Source of the DNA: Alphaproteobacteria bacterium
GTDB taxonomy: Bacteria; Pseudomonadota; Alphaproteobacteria; Puniceispirillales; Puniceispirillaceae
Direction: 5' to 3'
DNA length: 12,548 nucleotides
Assembly: GCA_022425565.1 (NCBI GenBank)
Contig: JAKMFG010000224.1
Coordinates: 1 to 12,548, forward strand
The position numbers and the translations under genes are program-made. Of the stretch, positions 1-7,297 are shown in pieces. Numbering within the stretch: position 1 is the first letter of the stretch; each line of letters starts with the position of its first letter. The notes beneath the pieces were generated by a model. It worked only from the letters and a program-made list of their open reading frames with translations, did not search any database and had not been told where the DNA came from.

Positions 1-409
1 CCGATACGCCGACGCCGTGAAGACCACCCGAAACCTTGTAGGAATTGTTGTCGAACTTACCGCCGGCGTGAAGCTGGGTCATGATCACCTCGGCGGCGGA
101 CACGCCCTCTTCGGGGTGAATCTCAACCGGAATGCCGCGCCCGTTATCGGTGACCGAAACCGACCCGTCGGCGTTCAGGATCACCTCGACAATGTCGCAA
201 TGGCCGGCCAGCGCCTCATCGATGGCGTTGTCCACCACCTCATAAACCATATGGTGAAGCCCCGAGCCGTCATCGGTATCGCCGATATACATGCCCGGAC
301 GCTTGCGCACCGCATCAAGCCCTTTCAGGACCTTGATGGAATCCGCACCATAATCCTCGCCGCCATCATGCGGGGCCGGGGTATCGCCTGAAGTTTCGTT
401 GCCGGTCAT
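1..409 (-). CDS. gyrB: DNA gyrase subunit B, N-terminal part (runs off left edge)
   Basis: This is the ATPase subunit of DNA gyrase, which introduces negative supercoils with GyrA. Translating the minus strand from the ATG at 409 gives 136 residues with no stop before the window edge. They cover the start of the GHKL ATPase domain: [20 protein letters not shown] (residues 26-45), [13 protein letters not shown] (57-69, with the general-base Glu at 57 and Mg-binding Asn at 61), TDNGRGIP (87-94, Asp88 contacting adenine) and the ATP-lid start GGLHGVGVS (128-136). The first ~18 residues are a variable tail. The ATG overlaps the recF stop as ATGA, so translation is probably coupled to recF. Only the 5' end is present; nothing can be said of the rest. 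Confidence 0.97.
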   Translation of the reverse strand, partial: MTGNETSGDTPAPHDGGEDYGADSIKVLKGLDAVRKRPGMYIGDTDDGSGLHHMVYEVVDNAIDEALAGHCDIVEVILNADGSVSVTDNGRGIPVEIHPEEGVSAAEVIMTQLHAGGKFDNNSYKVSGGLHGVGVS

Positions 410-1533
410 TGATCATCCTCCGGAGTGGTGATGCGGGCGGTCCCGTCAGGGGCCTCAATCCGCACCGGCTGGGCCTCAAGGCCCGTGAAATCATCTTCGT
501 CCGTGCCGCTGAACCAGGTCTGGCCGCCAACAGCATCTACCGCATCGAACAGCGCGCCGCGCCGTGCAATGTCGAGATGCGCGACGACGTCATCCAGCAG
601 CAGCACCGGCGGGCGCCTGAGCCGCCGTGCCTGAAGCCGTGCATGGGCCAGCACCACGGCAATGAGCAATGCCTTCTGCTGGCCGGTCGAAGCAAGGCTT
701 GCCGAAAGGCCGGTCTGGCTGTTGCAGGCCGACAGGTCGCTTGCATGCGGTCCTGCAAGTCCCGGGTCACCCGCCAGGCGGCGGGTGCGGGCATCGGCAA
801 TGAACCTGTCCTCGGCGGCCAGTGCCGACTCCTCTTCGAGCCAGCTTTCCAGCGTGCCGTCGAGTCGCACCGCAACGCCCGGAAAGCCGAACCAGCCTTC
901 TGCCGCCTCAGCATTGAGATCGCTGATCAGCGACTTCCGCGCCGCCGTCACCGCGACGGCCGCTTCCGCAAGGCTGGTCTCGATAGCTGATAGCCAGGCC
1001 TCGTCACCACGCCCCTCCGACAGAAGCGTCGTACGTTCACGAAGCATCTTCTCATAGCGGCTCGTCCTGCCGATATGCGCCGGATCAAAAGCAATCACCA
1101 GCCTGTCGAGGAACCGGCGGCGCGCGCCCGGGCTGTCGATGAAAATGCCATCCATTCGCGGCGTCAGCCAGGATACGGAGAACAGGCGGCCGACCTCGGC
1201 CTGCGACACGGTTTCGCCATCACGCCGCATCACCCGGCGCGGCCCCTCACTGTCGGCGCGGACACCCGTGCCGAGCGACACGGTCTCGCCGCCGCTCGTG
1301 ACCCGTGCGGAGACTGCCCAGTCCACATTGCCGGTAGACTGGCGGGGCAGATGCTCGGCCTTTGCCCGGCGCAGGCCGCGACCTGGTGCAAGAAGGGAAA
1401 CAGCTTCCATCAGGTTGGTCTTGCCGGACCCATTCTCACCGAGAAGAAGTATTTTCGGCGCATCGATCTCGAGGCGGCAGCTGTCATAATTTCGAAAGTC
1501 CTGAATGGTCAACGAGGCAAGCCTTGTATGCAC
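406..1533 (-). CDS. recF: DNA replication/repair protein RecF
   Basis: RecF is an SMC-like ATPase that binds gapped DNA and, with RecO and RecR, helps load RecA at stalled forks. Visible motifs are LTIQDFRNY near the N-terminus, Walker A GENGSGKT (about residues 32-39), an ABC-type signature STGQQKALL, and Walker [13 protein letters not shown] with the D-loop. The frame is open back to a TTG at 1584, two nucleotides after the dnaN stop, but that codon has no Shine-Dalgarno. The GTG at 1533 follows GGATGAG at a good distance and gives [16 protein letters not shown], which matches the usual RecF beginning, so I chose it (375 aa). The TTG start would give 392 aa. It lies downstream of dnaN and overlaps gyrB by 4 nt (ATGA). 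Confidence 0.95.
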   Translation of the reverse strand: MHTRLASLTIQDFRNYDSCRLEIDAPKILLLGENGSGKTNLMEAVSLLAPGRGLRRAKAEHLPRQSTGNVDWAVSARVTSGGETVSLGTGVRADSEGPRRVMRRDGETVSQAEVGRLFSVSWLTPRMDGIFIDSPGARRRFLDRLVIAFDPAHIGRTSRYEKMLRERTTLLSEGRGDEAWLSAIETSLAEAAVAVTAARKSLISDLNAEAAEGWFGFPGVAVRLDGTLESWLEEESALAAEDRFIADARTRRLAGDPGLAGPHASDLSACNSQTGLSASLASTGQQKALLIAVVLAHARLQARRLRRPPVLLLDDVVAHLDIARRGALFDAVDAVGGQTWFSGTDEDDFTGLEAQPVRIEAPDGTARITTPEDDQ

Positions 1534-1585
1534 CTGCTCATCCGGCAATGCCCGCGTGATGTCCGTCAGCACCGCCAATGGCAAC

Positions 1586-2689
1586 TCACACGCGCATCGG
1601 CATCAGCACGAACAGCGTGGCCTCGTCACCGGGGGTGCGGACCAGGCTCGGCGCGCCCTGGTCGGCCAGCGCGAACTCGATGACGTCGCTGTCGACCTGC
1701 GATGCGATATCAAGCAGGTAGCGGGCATTGAAGCCTATTTCCATTTCCGGTCCGTCATAGCTGACTTCCAGTGCCTCGTCGGCGCTCGACGCATCCGTGC
1801 TGCTTGCCGAGAGGCTGAGGCTTCCGGGTTGCAGGCGCATCTTCACCGACCGCGACTTTTCCGAGGAAATGGTCGAGACCCGGTCGACCGCAGCCGAGAA
1901 GCTGGCCGCATCGACCTGCATGATCCGGTCGTTGCCGCGCGGGATGACGCGGGTGTAGTCGGGGAAAGTACCATCGATCAGCTTTGTCTTCAGTCGAACC
2001 GTGCCAAAGCTGAACTCGGCGCGGGTATCGGACAGCGACATGCCGATTTCACCGTCAAAGTCATCAAGCAGCTTGCGAAGCTCGGTTACGGCCTTGCGCG
2101 GGACAATCACCGACGGCATCGAAGAGGCGCCGGCGGGAAGTCCCTGGCGGGTCAGCGCCAGACGGTGGCCGTCAGTCGCCACGGCGCACAGGTCGCCCTG
2201 CTCGGACTTGTGGATATAGATGCCGTTCAGATAGTAGCGAGTCTCTTCGGTGGAGATGGCGAACCGCGTCGCATCGATCATGTCGCGCATATCGGCGGCG
2301 GTGATGGCGAAGGCGTCCGGCATGTCGCCGACACTGATCGTCGGGAAATCCTCGACAGGCAATGTCGGAAGACGGAAGTTCGACCGTCCGGCACTGATCA
2401 TGGCGTGGCCGTCGGCGACCGCAATCTCGACCTCTGCGCCATCGGGCAGTTTGCGAACGATATCGTACAGAAGATGCGCCGACACCGTCGTCGTTCCGGC
2501 GGTGGCGACCGCGCATTCAACCTGCGTTGCGATATCCATGTCCATGTCAGTGGCTGTCATCAGCAGCGCGCCGTCGGCGGCCTGCAGCACGACATTGGCC
2601 AGGATCGGAATGGTGTTGCGGCGTTCGACCACGGACTGGACCTGGCCGAGTGGCCGAAGAAGGCTGATCCGATCGATGGTGAGTTTCAT
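1586..2689 (-). CDS. dnaN: DNA polymerase III subunit beta (sliding clamp)
   Basis: The beta clamp is a ring-shaped dimer that encircles DNA and tethers DNA polymerase III and other repair and replication proteins. The protein is 367 aa, normal for the family, and starts MKLTIDRISLLRPLGQVQSV, followed by VERRNTIPILANVVLQA, a hallmark of the first clamp domain. YYLNGIYIH and ATDGHRLA sit in the second domain. The C-terminus TLFVLMPMRV is the conserved end that forms part of the binding pocket for clamp-interacting peptides. The frame is open for 26 codons further upstream, but the MKLTIDR start fits the family and those codons lie in the AT-richer leader. An AAGAGA stretch is the only ribosome-binding candidate. 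dnaN lies between dnaA and recF, the classical order. Confidence 0.97.
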   Translation of the reverse strand: MKLTIDRISLLRPLGQVQSVVERRNTIPILANVVLQAADGALLMTATDMDMDIATQVECAVATAGTTTVSAHLLYDIVRKLPDGAEVEIAVADGHAMISAGRSNFRLPTLPVEDFPTISVGDMPDAFAITAADMRDMIDATRFAISTEETRYYLNGIYIHKSEQGDLCAVATDGHRLALTRQGLPAGASSMPSVIVPRKAVTELRKLLDDFDGEIGMSLSDTRAEFSFGTVRLKTKLIDGTFPDYTRVIPRGNDRIMQVDAASFSAAVDRVSTISSEKSRSVKMRLQPGSLSLSASSTDASSADEALEVSYDGPEMEIGFNARYLLDIASQVDSDVIEFALADQGAPSLVRTPGDEATLFVLMPMRV

Positions 2690-2747
2690 GGGCTGTCTCT
2701 TATCTGTTGACCGTCGGTCGGACGCATCAGGCGCCATCGAACTCCGG

Positions 2748-2798
2748 TTAGCCACAAAATATAGCATGACAAATCGAAACAGGCATCAAAATATTGAT
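2748..2798 (-). promoter_or_regulatory. Candidate dnaN promoter region with one DnaA-box-like site
   Basis: The 177-nt gap between dnaA and dnaN is AT-richer than its surroundings. On the minus strand TATATT (2763-2758) is a good -10 hexamer. The best upstream TTGATG (2789-2784) is 20 nt away, longer than ideal for sigma70. Just downstream of the -10, at 2748-2756 on the plus strand, is TTAGCCACA, one mismatch from the DnaA box TTATCCACA. An imperfect palindrome, ATCAA-AATA-TTGAT, lies at 2785-2798 over the -35 position. A run of seven C at 2803-2809 lies further upstream. Together these fit a dnaN promoter that DnaA could influence, but each element alone could arise by chance. Confidence 0.35.
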
Positions 2799-2839
2799 CT
2801 CACCCCCCCTGCGGAGATGGCTGGGGCGGAATCGTCAAT

Positions 2840-2877
2840 GCATTGAATTATATTAAATTTCCAGCATCAGCTGGAAA
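2840..2877 (-). terminator. Hairpin at the dnaA 3' end, possible intrinsic terminator
   Basis: A perfect 8-bp inverted repeat, TTTCCAGC-ATCA-GCTGGAAA (2858-2877), overlaps the last codons of dnaA. In the mRNA sense it reads TTTCCAGC TGAT GCTGGAAA, so the dnaA stop codon TGA sits in the four-base loop. It is followed by TTTAATATAATT, a broken T-rich tract. A stem with outer A-T pairs and an interrupted U-run suggests a weak terminator or an mRNA 3'-end stabiliser that only partly separates dnaA from dnaN. Confidence 0.5.
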
Positions 2878-4309
2878 GGAGCGAGCGCAGAAGCTGAACA
2901 TCCTCGTTAATGCTGTCGTCCGTATTGATCAGACCTTCGATCGAACGTACCGCATGCATCACTGTCGTATGGTCCCTGCCACCGAACCTGCGGCCGATTT
3001 CCGGGTAGGACAGCGAGGTCAATGTCTTCGCCAAATACATGGCCACCTGGCGCGGGCGGGCGATATTTCGCGCCCGGCGAGCCGAGAACATTTCGGCGAC
3101 ACGGACGTCGTAATGGGCCGCGACCTGCTTCTGGATCTCGTCGATGCTGATCTGGCGGCTGCTGGCGCGCAACAGGTCGGACAGAAGCTCGGCGGCGCTG
3201 TCGATGGTGACTTCCCGTCCGACAAGGCTGGCATGGGCAGCGATCCGCGTCAGTGCCCCTTCAAGTTCCCGCACATTGCTGGAAATCCGGTGGGCAAGGA
3301 ATTCCAGCACCTTGTCCGGAACCGCGATGCGTGCCCGTTCGGCTTTTGACTGGAGAATGCCGAGGCGCAGCTCATAATCAGCAGGATGGATATCGGCGAC
3401 CATGCCCCAGCCGAGGCGCGAGCGAAGGCGCTCCTCCATCCCTTCCAGATCGGTCGGCGACTTGTCAGCAGAGATGATCACCTGCCGGCCATCCTCAACC
3501 AGCGCATTGAAGGTGTGGAAAAACTCTTCCTGCGTTGAATCCTTGCCGCTGATGAACTGGACATCGTCAATCATCAGGACGTCGACCGAGCGGAACTGCT
3601 CCTTGAATGACATGGTGTCACGGAAACGCAGCGCCTGAACGAAGCGATACATGAATTTCTCAGCCGACAGATAGACAACATTGCGGCTCGGATCCTGCTC
3701 GCGGATATGCCAGGCGATGGCATGCATCAGATGCGTCTTGCCAAGGCCGACGCCGCCGTAGAGAAACAGCGGGTTGAAGGCGACCGTCGCGGACTCGGCC
3801 GTCCGTCTCGCTACGGCAAAGGCCAGTTCGTTCGGCTTGCCGACAACGAAATTGGCAAATGTATAACGCGGGTCGAGCCCAGCCCCCAGCGCCTCGGCAC
3901 CAGACTTTACCCCGGACTTTTCCTGAGATGGCCTCTGCTGCGACATGCGCGGCGCAGACTGCGCGGCAACACGGACCTCAACCTTCTTCACCTCGCCAAA
4001 CTCGGCAGCCGAGATCACGCGAAGCCGGTCGGCATACTGGCTTGTCACCCGCTCGCGGGCGAGCGTCGAGTTCGTTTCAAGCGTCAGCGTCCCGTCTTCA
4101 AGACGGCTGACCCGAAGCGGTTTGATCCAGTTGCGCCAGGCCGCCTCGCCAATGTCCTGGCGCATGCGGCTGGTGACGCGCGTCCATGGATCCTCGGCAT
4201 CGCCCGTTGCAGGCGGTGTCCGGTCAATATCCTGATGGTCTGTGCTGGCTTGGTCGAGGGCGGCTGTCGGCGTGCTGTCAGACGGGTATGTATGGTCTCT
4301 GCCTGACAT
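2867..4309 (-). CDS. dnaA: Chromosomal replication initiator protein DnaA
   Basis: DnaA is the AAA+ initiator that binds DnaA boxes at oriC, melts the origin and helps load the replicative helicase. The 480-aa protein shows domain I at residues ~41-110 (WTRVTSRMR...WRNWIKPL), a short polar linker (~115-145), and the AAA+ domain III with Walker A GGVGLGKT (185-192), Walker B VLMIDD (244-249) and the arginine-rich RLRSRLGWG (294-302). The DNA-binding domain IV has RPRQVAMYLAK (418-428) and the DnaA signature GGRDHTTVMHAV (443-454). The ATG at 4309 is well supported by GGAGGAA six bases upstream (4322-4316), so the acidic, Ser/Thr/Pro-rich leader of ~40 residues before domain I is probably real. 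It lies downstream of rpsT, with a terminator between. Confidence 0.98.
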   Translation of the reverse strand: MSGRDHTYPSDSTPTAALDQASTDHQDIDRTPPATGDAEDPWTRVTSRMRQDIGEAAWRNWIKPLRVSRLEDGTLTLETNSTLARERVTSQYADRLRVISAAEFGEVKKVEVRVAAQSAPRMSQQRPSQEKSGVKSGAEALGAGLDPRYTFANFVVGKPNELAFAVARRTAESATVAFNPLFLYGGVGLGKTHLMHAIAWHIREQDPSRNVVYLSAEKFMYRFVQALRFRDTMSFKEQFRSVDVLMIDDVQFISGKDSTQEEFFHTFNALVEDGRQVIISADKSPTDLEGMEERLRSRLGWGMVADIHPADYELRLGILQSKAERARIAVPDKVLEFLAHRISSNVRELEGALTRIAAHASLVGREVTIDSAAELLSDLLRASSRQISIDEIQKQVAAHYDVRVAEMFSARRARNIARPRQVAMYLAKTLTSLSYPEIGRRFGGRDHTTVMHAVRSIEGLINTDDSINEDVQLLRSLLSS

Positions 4310-4701
4310 GCAGCGTTCCTCCGGCGTCGGATGTTGTTATCGTTCAAGACGGTCGACGAGCAAGCGACCTTGGGGGGAGATTAGCTGCTCGCAATCGCGC
4401 GGCGCAAGATGCCCACCCCCTGCAAATCGAAAATAAACAGCCGCCCCGTGCAGATATTTTGATTGACAGCTTCGCCTGCCACTAGCATCGGCCCGGACGG
4501 TAAATTGAGATAATTCAGTGCCCGAATCGGTTCAGGGTCAGACGGCGTCTCAATAGTGACATGCAAATGCACAGGCAGTTTGCAGCCAGAGCGCGGCCCG
4601 AGGCGCGTCGTCGCTTGCGGGATTCCAAAGAAAAAGGCCCGTCCGCAAACGGACAGGCCCTTGATGTTCTGCGATTCGGCTGTCGCCGGTCAGCTGGCAG
4701 C
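4310..4701. other. Intergenic region between rpsT and dnaA; dnaA leader, no DnaA-box cluster
   Basis: This 392-nt stretch holds the rpsT terminator (near 4627-4660) and the dnaA ribosome binding site (4322-4316). The rest should contain the dnaA promoter on the minus strand. The best candidate I see is TTGCTC with a 16-nt spacer to GATAAC, about 25 nt before the start codon, which is weak. The region is somewhat AT-richer than the flanking genes, especially around 4430-4520. I looked for TTATCCACA-like 9-mers on both strands and found no match with one mismatch or fewer. A 63-codon GTG-initiated frame (4572-4381, minus) has no ribosome binding site and is probably not a gene. Confidence 0.6.
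4627..4660 (-). terminator. Rho-independent terminator of rpsT
   Basis: On the minus strand the sequence reads GGCCTGTCCG-TTTG-CGGACGGGCC followed by TTTTTCTTT. The 10-bp stem (arms at 4659-4650 and 4645-4636) has one T-G wobble and is GC-rich, with a four-base loop and a run of T immediately after. This is a textbook intrinsic terminator about 43 nt past the rpsT stop codon. It insulates dnaA from rpsT transcription. Confidence 0.93.
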
Positions 4702-4968
4702 CTAGGCAGCCACCGCCTTCACACGTGCGTTGAGACGCGAGATCTTGCGCGACGCCGTGTTGCGATGAAGCACTCCACGGCTCACACCGCGCTGGATTTC
4801 CGGCTGTGCCACGCGAAGCGCTTCACGAGCTGCATCTGCGTCACCCGATGCGATTGCTGTCTCGACCTTCTTCATGAAGGTGCGAATACGGCTCATACGT
4901 GCGCCATTGATGGCAGCGCGGCGCGCGTTACGACGGATGCGCTTCTTTGCAGAAGTATGATTGGCCAT
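4702..4968 (-). CDS. rpsT: 30S ribosomal protein S20
   Basis: S20 is a small basic protein that binds 16S rRNA and stabilises the 30S subunit. The 88-aa product has the family's usual length and opening [20 protein letters not shown] helical middle ([13 protein letters not shown]) is followed by the conserved [20 protein letters not shown] near the C-terminus. AAGGAT lies seven bases upstream of the ATG. The gene has its own strong promoter upstream and a terminator downstream, so it is transcribed as a single unit. rpsT next to dnaA is a common alphaproteobacterial arrangement. Confidence 0.97.
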   Translation of the reverse strand: MANHTSAKKRIRRNARRAAINGARMSRIRTFMKKVETAIASGDADAAREALRVAQPEIQRGVSRGVLHRNTASRKISRLNARVKAVAA

Positions 4969-5002
4969 GGGACCATCCTTGCTGAATTCCGATAGAGCGC
5001 GG

Positions 5003-5032
5003 GTTATAGGGCGGTTTCTGCTGTCCCGTCAA
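5003..5032 (-). promoter_or_regulatory. Sigma70-type promoter of rpsT
   Basis: On the minus strand TTGACG (5032-5027) is separated by 18 nt from TATAAC (5008-5003). Each hexamer matches the sigma70 consensus at five of six positions. Transcription would begin near 4996, leaving a leader of about 28 nt before the rpsT ATG. The strength fits a ribosomal protein gene. Confidence 0.82.
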
Positions 5033-5081
5033 GCCATTTCGCCATCCTGAGAATGTGGCTGTGCGGGCGGCGATCGGCGGT

Positions 5082-5492
5082 TTAGTTCGGGCTCAGCCTG
5101 ATGCGCCACAGCCGGCCGACCGAGGTATCCACCTGTCCCAGCGTCAGGCTCTCCGAGCCACGGTTCCAGCTGCCGCCGCCACCCTGCCATCCGAGGCTGG
5201 CCAGCGCAGCGTCATAATAGGCCAGGATCGCAGATTCGCTGTCCGTTGCCGCAGCAAAGACAAGCACGATCCGGCCGCTGGGCGAATCAAACGCAAAGCC
5301 GAGCTCCGGCTCGATGGTCATCCCCTCCATGATCGGCAGATCACCCACCCACTGTTGCTGCGGGGTGTCGGCATGGGCCGGCACCATAGCAAGAAGGAAC
5401 AGTGCAAACAGGGTGCGAAAAGCGTGCATGATGATAGCTGGCATGGGCTTTGCCGCCGACGCGGCATCCTGTGGAAGGCGGTGGTATTCCAT
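5082..5492 (-). CDS. Small putative exported protein of unknown function
   Basis: I do not recognise a named family. The frame encodes up to 136 aa. A hydrophobic stretch, FRTLFALFLLAMVPAHA, followed by DTPQQQ looks like a Sec signal peptide with an AHA cleavage site, which would leave a mature protein of about 94 residues. The mature part has a short motif DLPIMEGMTIEPE, a strand-like GRIVLVFAAA, a helix-like SAILAYYDAALASLGW and a basic C-terminus. This order suggests one compact alpha/beta domain. The ATG at 5492 lies 14 nt after the mutM stop with GAGG upstream, though at long spacing. ATGs at 5444 and 5429 would give a more typical signal peptide but lack a Shine-Dalgarno. It is probably cotranscribed with mutM. 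Exported location is inferred only from the signal-like segment. Confidence 0.7.
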   Translation of the reverse strand: MEYHRLPQDAASAAKPMPAIIMHAFRTLFALFLLAMVPAHADTPQQQWVGDLPIMEGMTIEPELGFAFDSPSGRIVLVFAAATDSESAILAYYDAALASLGWQGGGGSWNRGSESLTLGQVDTSVGRLWRIRLSPN

Positions 5493-5506
5493 GCCGACAG
5501 GCTACC

Positions 5507-6328
5507 TCAGCGCTGGCAGGTGGGACAGTAAAAACTGCTGCGGCCTGACTGGGTGATCGTCTTGATCACGCTGTCACACTGGTGGCATGCCTCGCCCTCG
5601 CGGCCATAGACCGACAGCCGTTGTACGAAATAGCCGATCTCACCCCCAGGCTGCACATGATCGCGAAGGCTGGTGCCGCCATCCTCGATGGCGCGCTGCA
5701 GCACCGAGCGGATGGCTGCGACAAGCCGCTCGGCCCGGCCGCCACAGATGGTACCGGCCCGCCGGCGTGGCGACAGTCCCGCACCAAACAGGGCCTCGCA
5801 TGCATATATATTGCCGATGCCGGCGACAATCTGCTGGTTGAGCAGCGCTGTCTTGATCGGACCTGTTCGCCTGTCGAGCGCTGTTGACAGGCTGGCGGCG
5901 GAAAAACTGTTGCCAAGCGGCTCCGGTCCCATATCGGCAAGCATCGGATGCGTCTCACCTTCAAAAAGGTCGATCCAGCCGAATCTGCGCGGATCGTTGA
6001 ACACGATCCATTGAGGGCGGATGCCGCCCTGCATCTCGAGGATCATATGGTCGTGCAAACCGGTCTCTGGCCGTTGGTCATGGATTCGCACCGACCCCGA
6101 CATGCCGAGATGCATCAGCATGGTCTCGCCGCCATCGAGCGGGAGCAGCAGGAATTTGCCACGGCGGCTCAACGGGCCGACCCGCCGGCCGGTCAGTCTT
6201 TCACCAAGGCGCGGCGGCAATGGCCAGCGCAGGTCCGGCCGCCCTATAAAGGCGTCGCTGATATGCCGGTCCTCCATCGCGGGCACCAGCGCCCGGCGAA
6301 CCGTTTCAACCTCGGGAAGTTCAGGCAT
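5507..6328 (-). CDS. mutM: Formamidopyrimidine-DNA glycosylase (8-oxoguanine glycosylase/AP lyase)
   Basis: This bifunctional glycosylase/AP lyase removes oxidised purines such as 8-oxoguanine and FapyG. The 273-aa protein begins MPELPEVETVRR: after Met removal the N-terminal Pro is the Schiff-base nucleophile and the next Glu is catalytic. The conserved Lys is in SRRGKF (residue 58). The void-filling residues are in HLGMSG (Met76) and DPRRFGW (Arg115, Phe116). The helix-two-turn-helix carries GIGNIYACEALF. The C-terminal zinc finger is complete: CHQC (248-251) and CPTC (268-271), with Arg263 in SGRSSFYC. AGGGAG sits about eight bases before the ATG. The gene is divergent from ubiE and followed closely by the small exported protein gene. 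fpg is the synonym. Confidence 0.97.
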   Translation of the reverse strand: MPELPEVETVRRALVPAMEDRHISDAFIGRPDLRWPLPPRLGERLTGRRVGPLSRRGKFLLLPLDGGETMLMHLGMSGSVRIHDQRPETGLHDHMILEMQGGIRPQWIVFNDPRRFGWIDLFEGETHPMLADMGPEPLGNSFSAASLSTALDRRTGPIKTALLNQQIVAGIGNIYACEALFGAGLSPRRRAGTICGGRAERLVAAIRSVLQRAIEDGGTSLRDHVQPGGEIGYFVQRLSVYGREGEACHQCDSVIKTITQSGRSSFYCPTCQR

Positions 6329-6508
6329 GACATGGCTCCCTGTAATGCGACGCTGTGAGGGAAAAGATGCGCGACATTAGATAGCTGGCCCTTCTGGCGT
6401 ATTTTCGTGTATCACTTTGGATCATCCAGCCCCGGCCCGCAGCTTTGCGGACCTGACGCCAGCATAGCCTGAAAAACCGCAGGTAAAAGACCGTAGGCAA
6501 ACATCGTC
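6329..6508. promoter_or_regulatory. Divergent intergenic region between mutM and ubiE
   Basis: The 180-nt gap must carry promoters for both directions. No convincing -35/-10 pair was found on either strand; TCTAAT on the minus strand is an isolated -10-like hexamer for mutM. A short perfect hairpin, CCGCA-GCTT-TGCGG (6437-6450), and a 9-bp palindrome, GGATCATCC, lie in the middle. Their role is unknown. Promoter activity is inferred from gene orientation only. Confidence 0.4.
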
Positions 6509-7297
6509 ATGAACAGAATTCCGGAAAGCGCCCGCACCATGCCCGCCTTCGACAGCGGTGACGAGGATATCGATTTCGGATTCCGAACCGTGCGGCGCGG
6601 CGACAAGTCGGGGCTTGTGCGCGATGTGTTTGATTCGGTGGCATCGCGCTACGACCTGATGAATGATCTGATGAGCGGCGGCATCCACCGGCTGTGGAAG
6701 ACGGCGATGATCGACTGGATGGCGCCGCAGCCCCATCAGACTCTGGTCGACCTGGCCGGCGGCACCGGCGATATAAGCCTTCGTTTCCTGCAGGCAGGCG
6801 GCGGCCGGGCAGTGATTACCGATATCAACGAGGCAATGCTGTCCGCCGGTCGCCAGCGCAAGGAATTCAACAGCCTCGGCGGACGGGTCAGCTGGTGCGT
6901 CGGCAATGCCGAGACGCTGCCTTTTACCTCGGCCAGCGCTGACCGGATCACCATCGCCTTCGGACTGCGTAATGTCACAGACCGCGAGGCGGCGATCGCC
7001 GAGGCGCATCGCGTTCTGAAGCCCGGCGGACGGTTTCTGTGCCTTGAATTCTCGCAGGTGAACAGCGCTGCCTTGGCACGCGCCTACGATGCCTGGTCCT
7101 TTCATGTGCTGCCACGGCTTGGACAGATGGTAGCCGGTGATGCCGACAGCTATCGCTATCTGGTGGAATCGATCCGCACATTCCCGACACCCGAGGTTCT
7201 GGCCGATATGTTTGCCGGTGCAGGCTTTGCGCAGGTGCGGGTGCGCCGCCTGTCCGCGGGCATTGCCTGCATCCATTCGGGATGGAAGCTCGACTGA
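6509..7297 (+). CDS. ubiE: Ubiquinone/menaquinone biosynthesis C-methyltransferase UbiE
   Basis: UbiE is a class I SAM-dependent methyltransferase that performs the C-methylation step in ubiquinone (and, where present, menaquinone) synthesis. The 262-aa protein has the family signature YDLMNDLMSGGIHRLWK (48-64), SAM-binding motif I VDLAGGTGDIS (80-90), the motif around GNAETLPF (132-139), and the second signature RVLKPGGRFLCLEFS (168-182). Two starts are possible: the ATG at 6509, or an ATG at 6539 that would trim ten residues. Neither has a strong Shine-Dalgarno. The upstream ATG is kept because the frame is clean, but the shorter form is equally compatible with the family. The stop overlaps the ubiB start as TGATG, so the two are translationally coupled. 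The right-hand plus-strand cluster begins here. Confidence 0.95.
   Translation: MNRIPESARTMPAFDSGDEDIDFGFRTVRRGDKSGLVRDVFDSVASRYDLMNDLMSGGIHRLWKTAMIDWMAPQPHQTLVDLAGGTGDISLRFLQAGGGRAVITDINEAMLSAGRQRKEFNSLGGRVSWCVGNAETLPFTSASADRITIAFGLRNVTDREAAIAEAHRVLKPGGRFLCLEFSQVNSAALARAYDAWSFHVLPRLGQMVAGDADSYRYLVESIRTFPTPEVLADMFAGAGFAQVRVRRLSAGIACIHSGWKLD

Noticed and set aside
1505-2710. 401-codon open frame on the plus strand opposite dnaN
   Set aside because: It is fully antisense to a certain gene, has a composition typical of the complementary reading of GC-rich codons, and shows no recognisable domain.
3514-3522. TGTGGAAAA inside dnaA as a DnaA box
   Set aside because: It is a single one-mismatch site inside coding sequence, with no neighbouring boxes or AT-rich unwinding element, so chance is the simplest explanation.
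4463-4469. Perfect TTGACA on the plus strand upstream of dnaA as a promoter -35
   Set aside because: No -10-like hexamer lies 16-19 nt downstream, and there is no plus-strand gene for it to serve.
4381-4572. 63-codon GTG-started frame on the minus strand upstream of dnaA
   Set aside because: It has no Shine-Dalgarno and no recognisable family, and sits where the dnaA promoter is expected. It cannot be excluded without comparative data.
6412-6606. 64-codon minus-strand frame with a hydrophobic segment across the mutM-ubiE gap
   Set aside because: Its first half is antisense to the ubiE start and no ribosome site is evident. The hydrophobic stretch is short and probably fortuitous.
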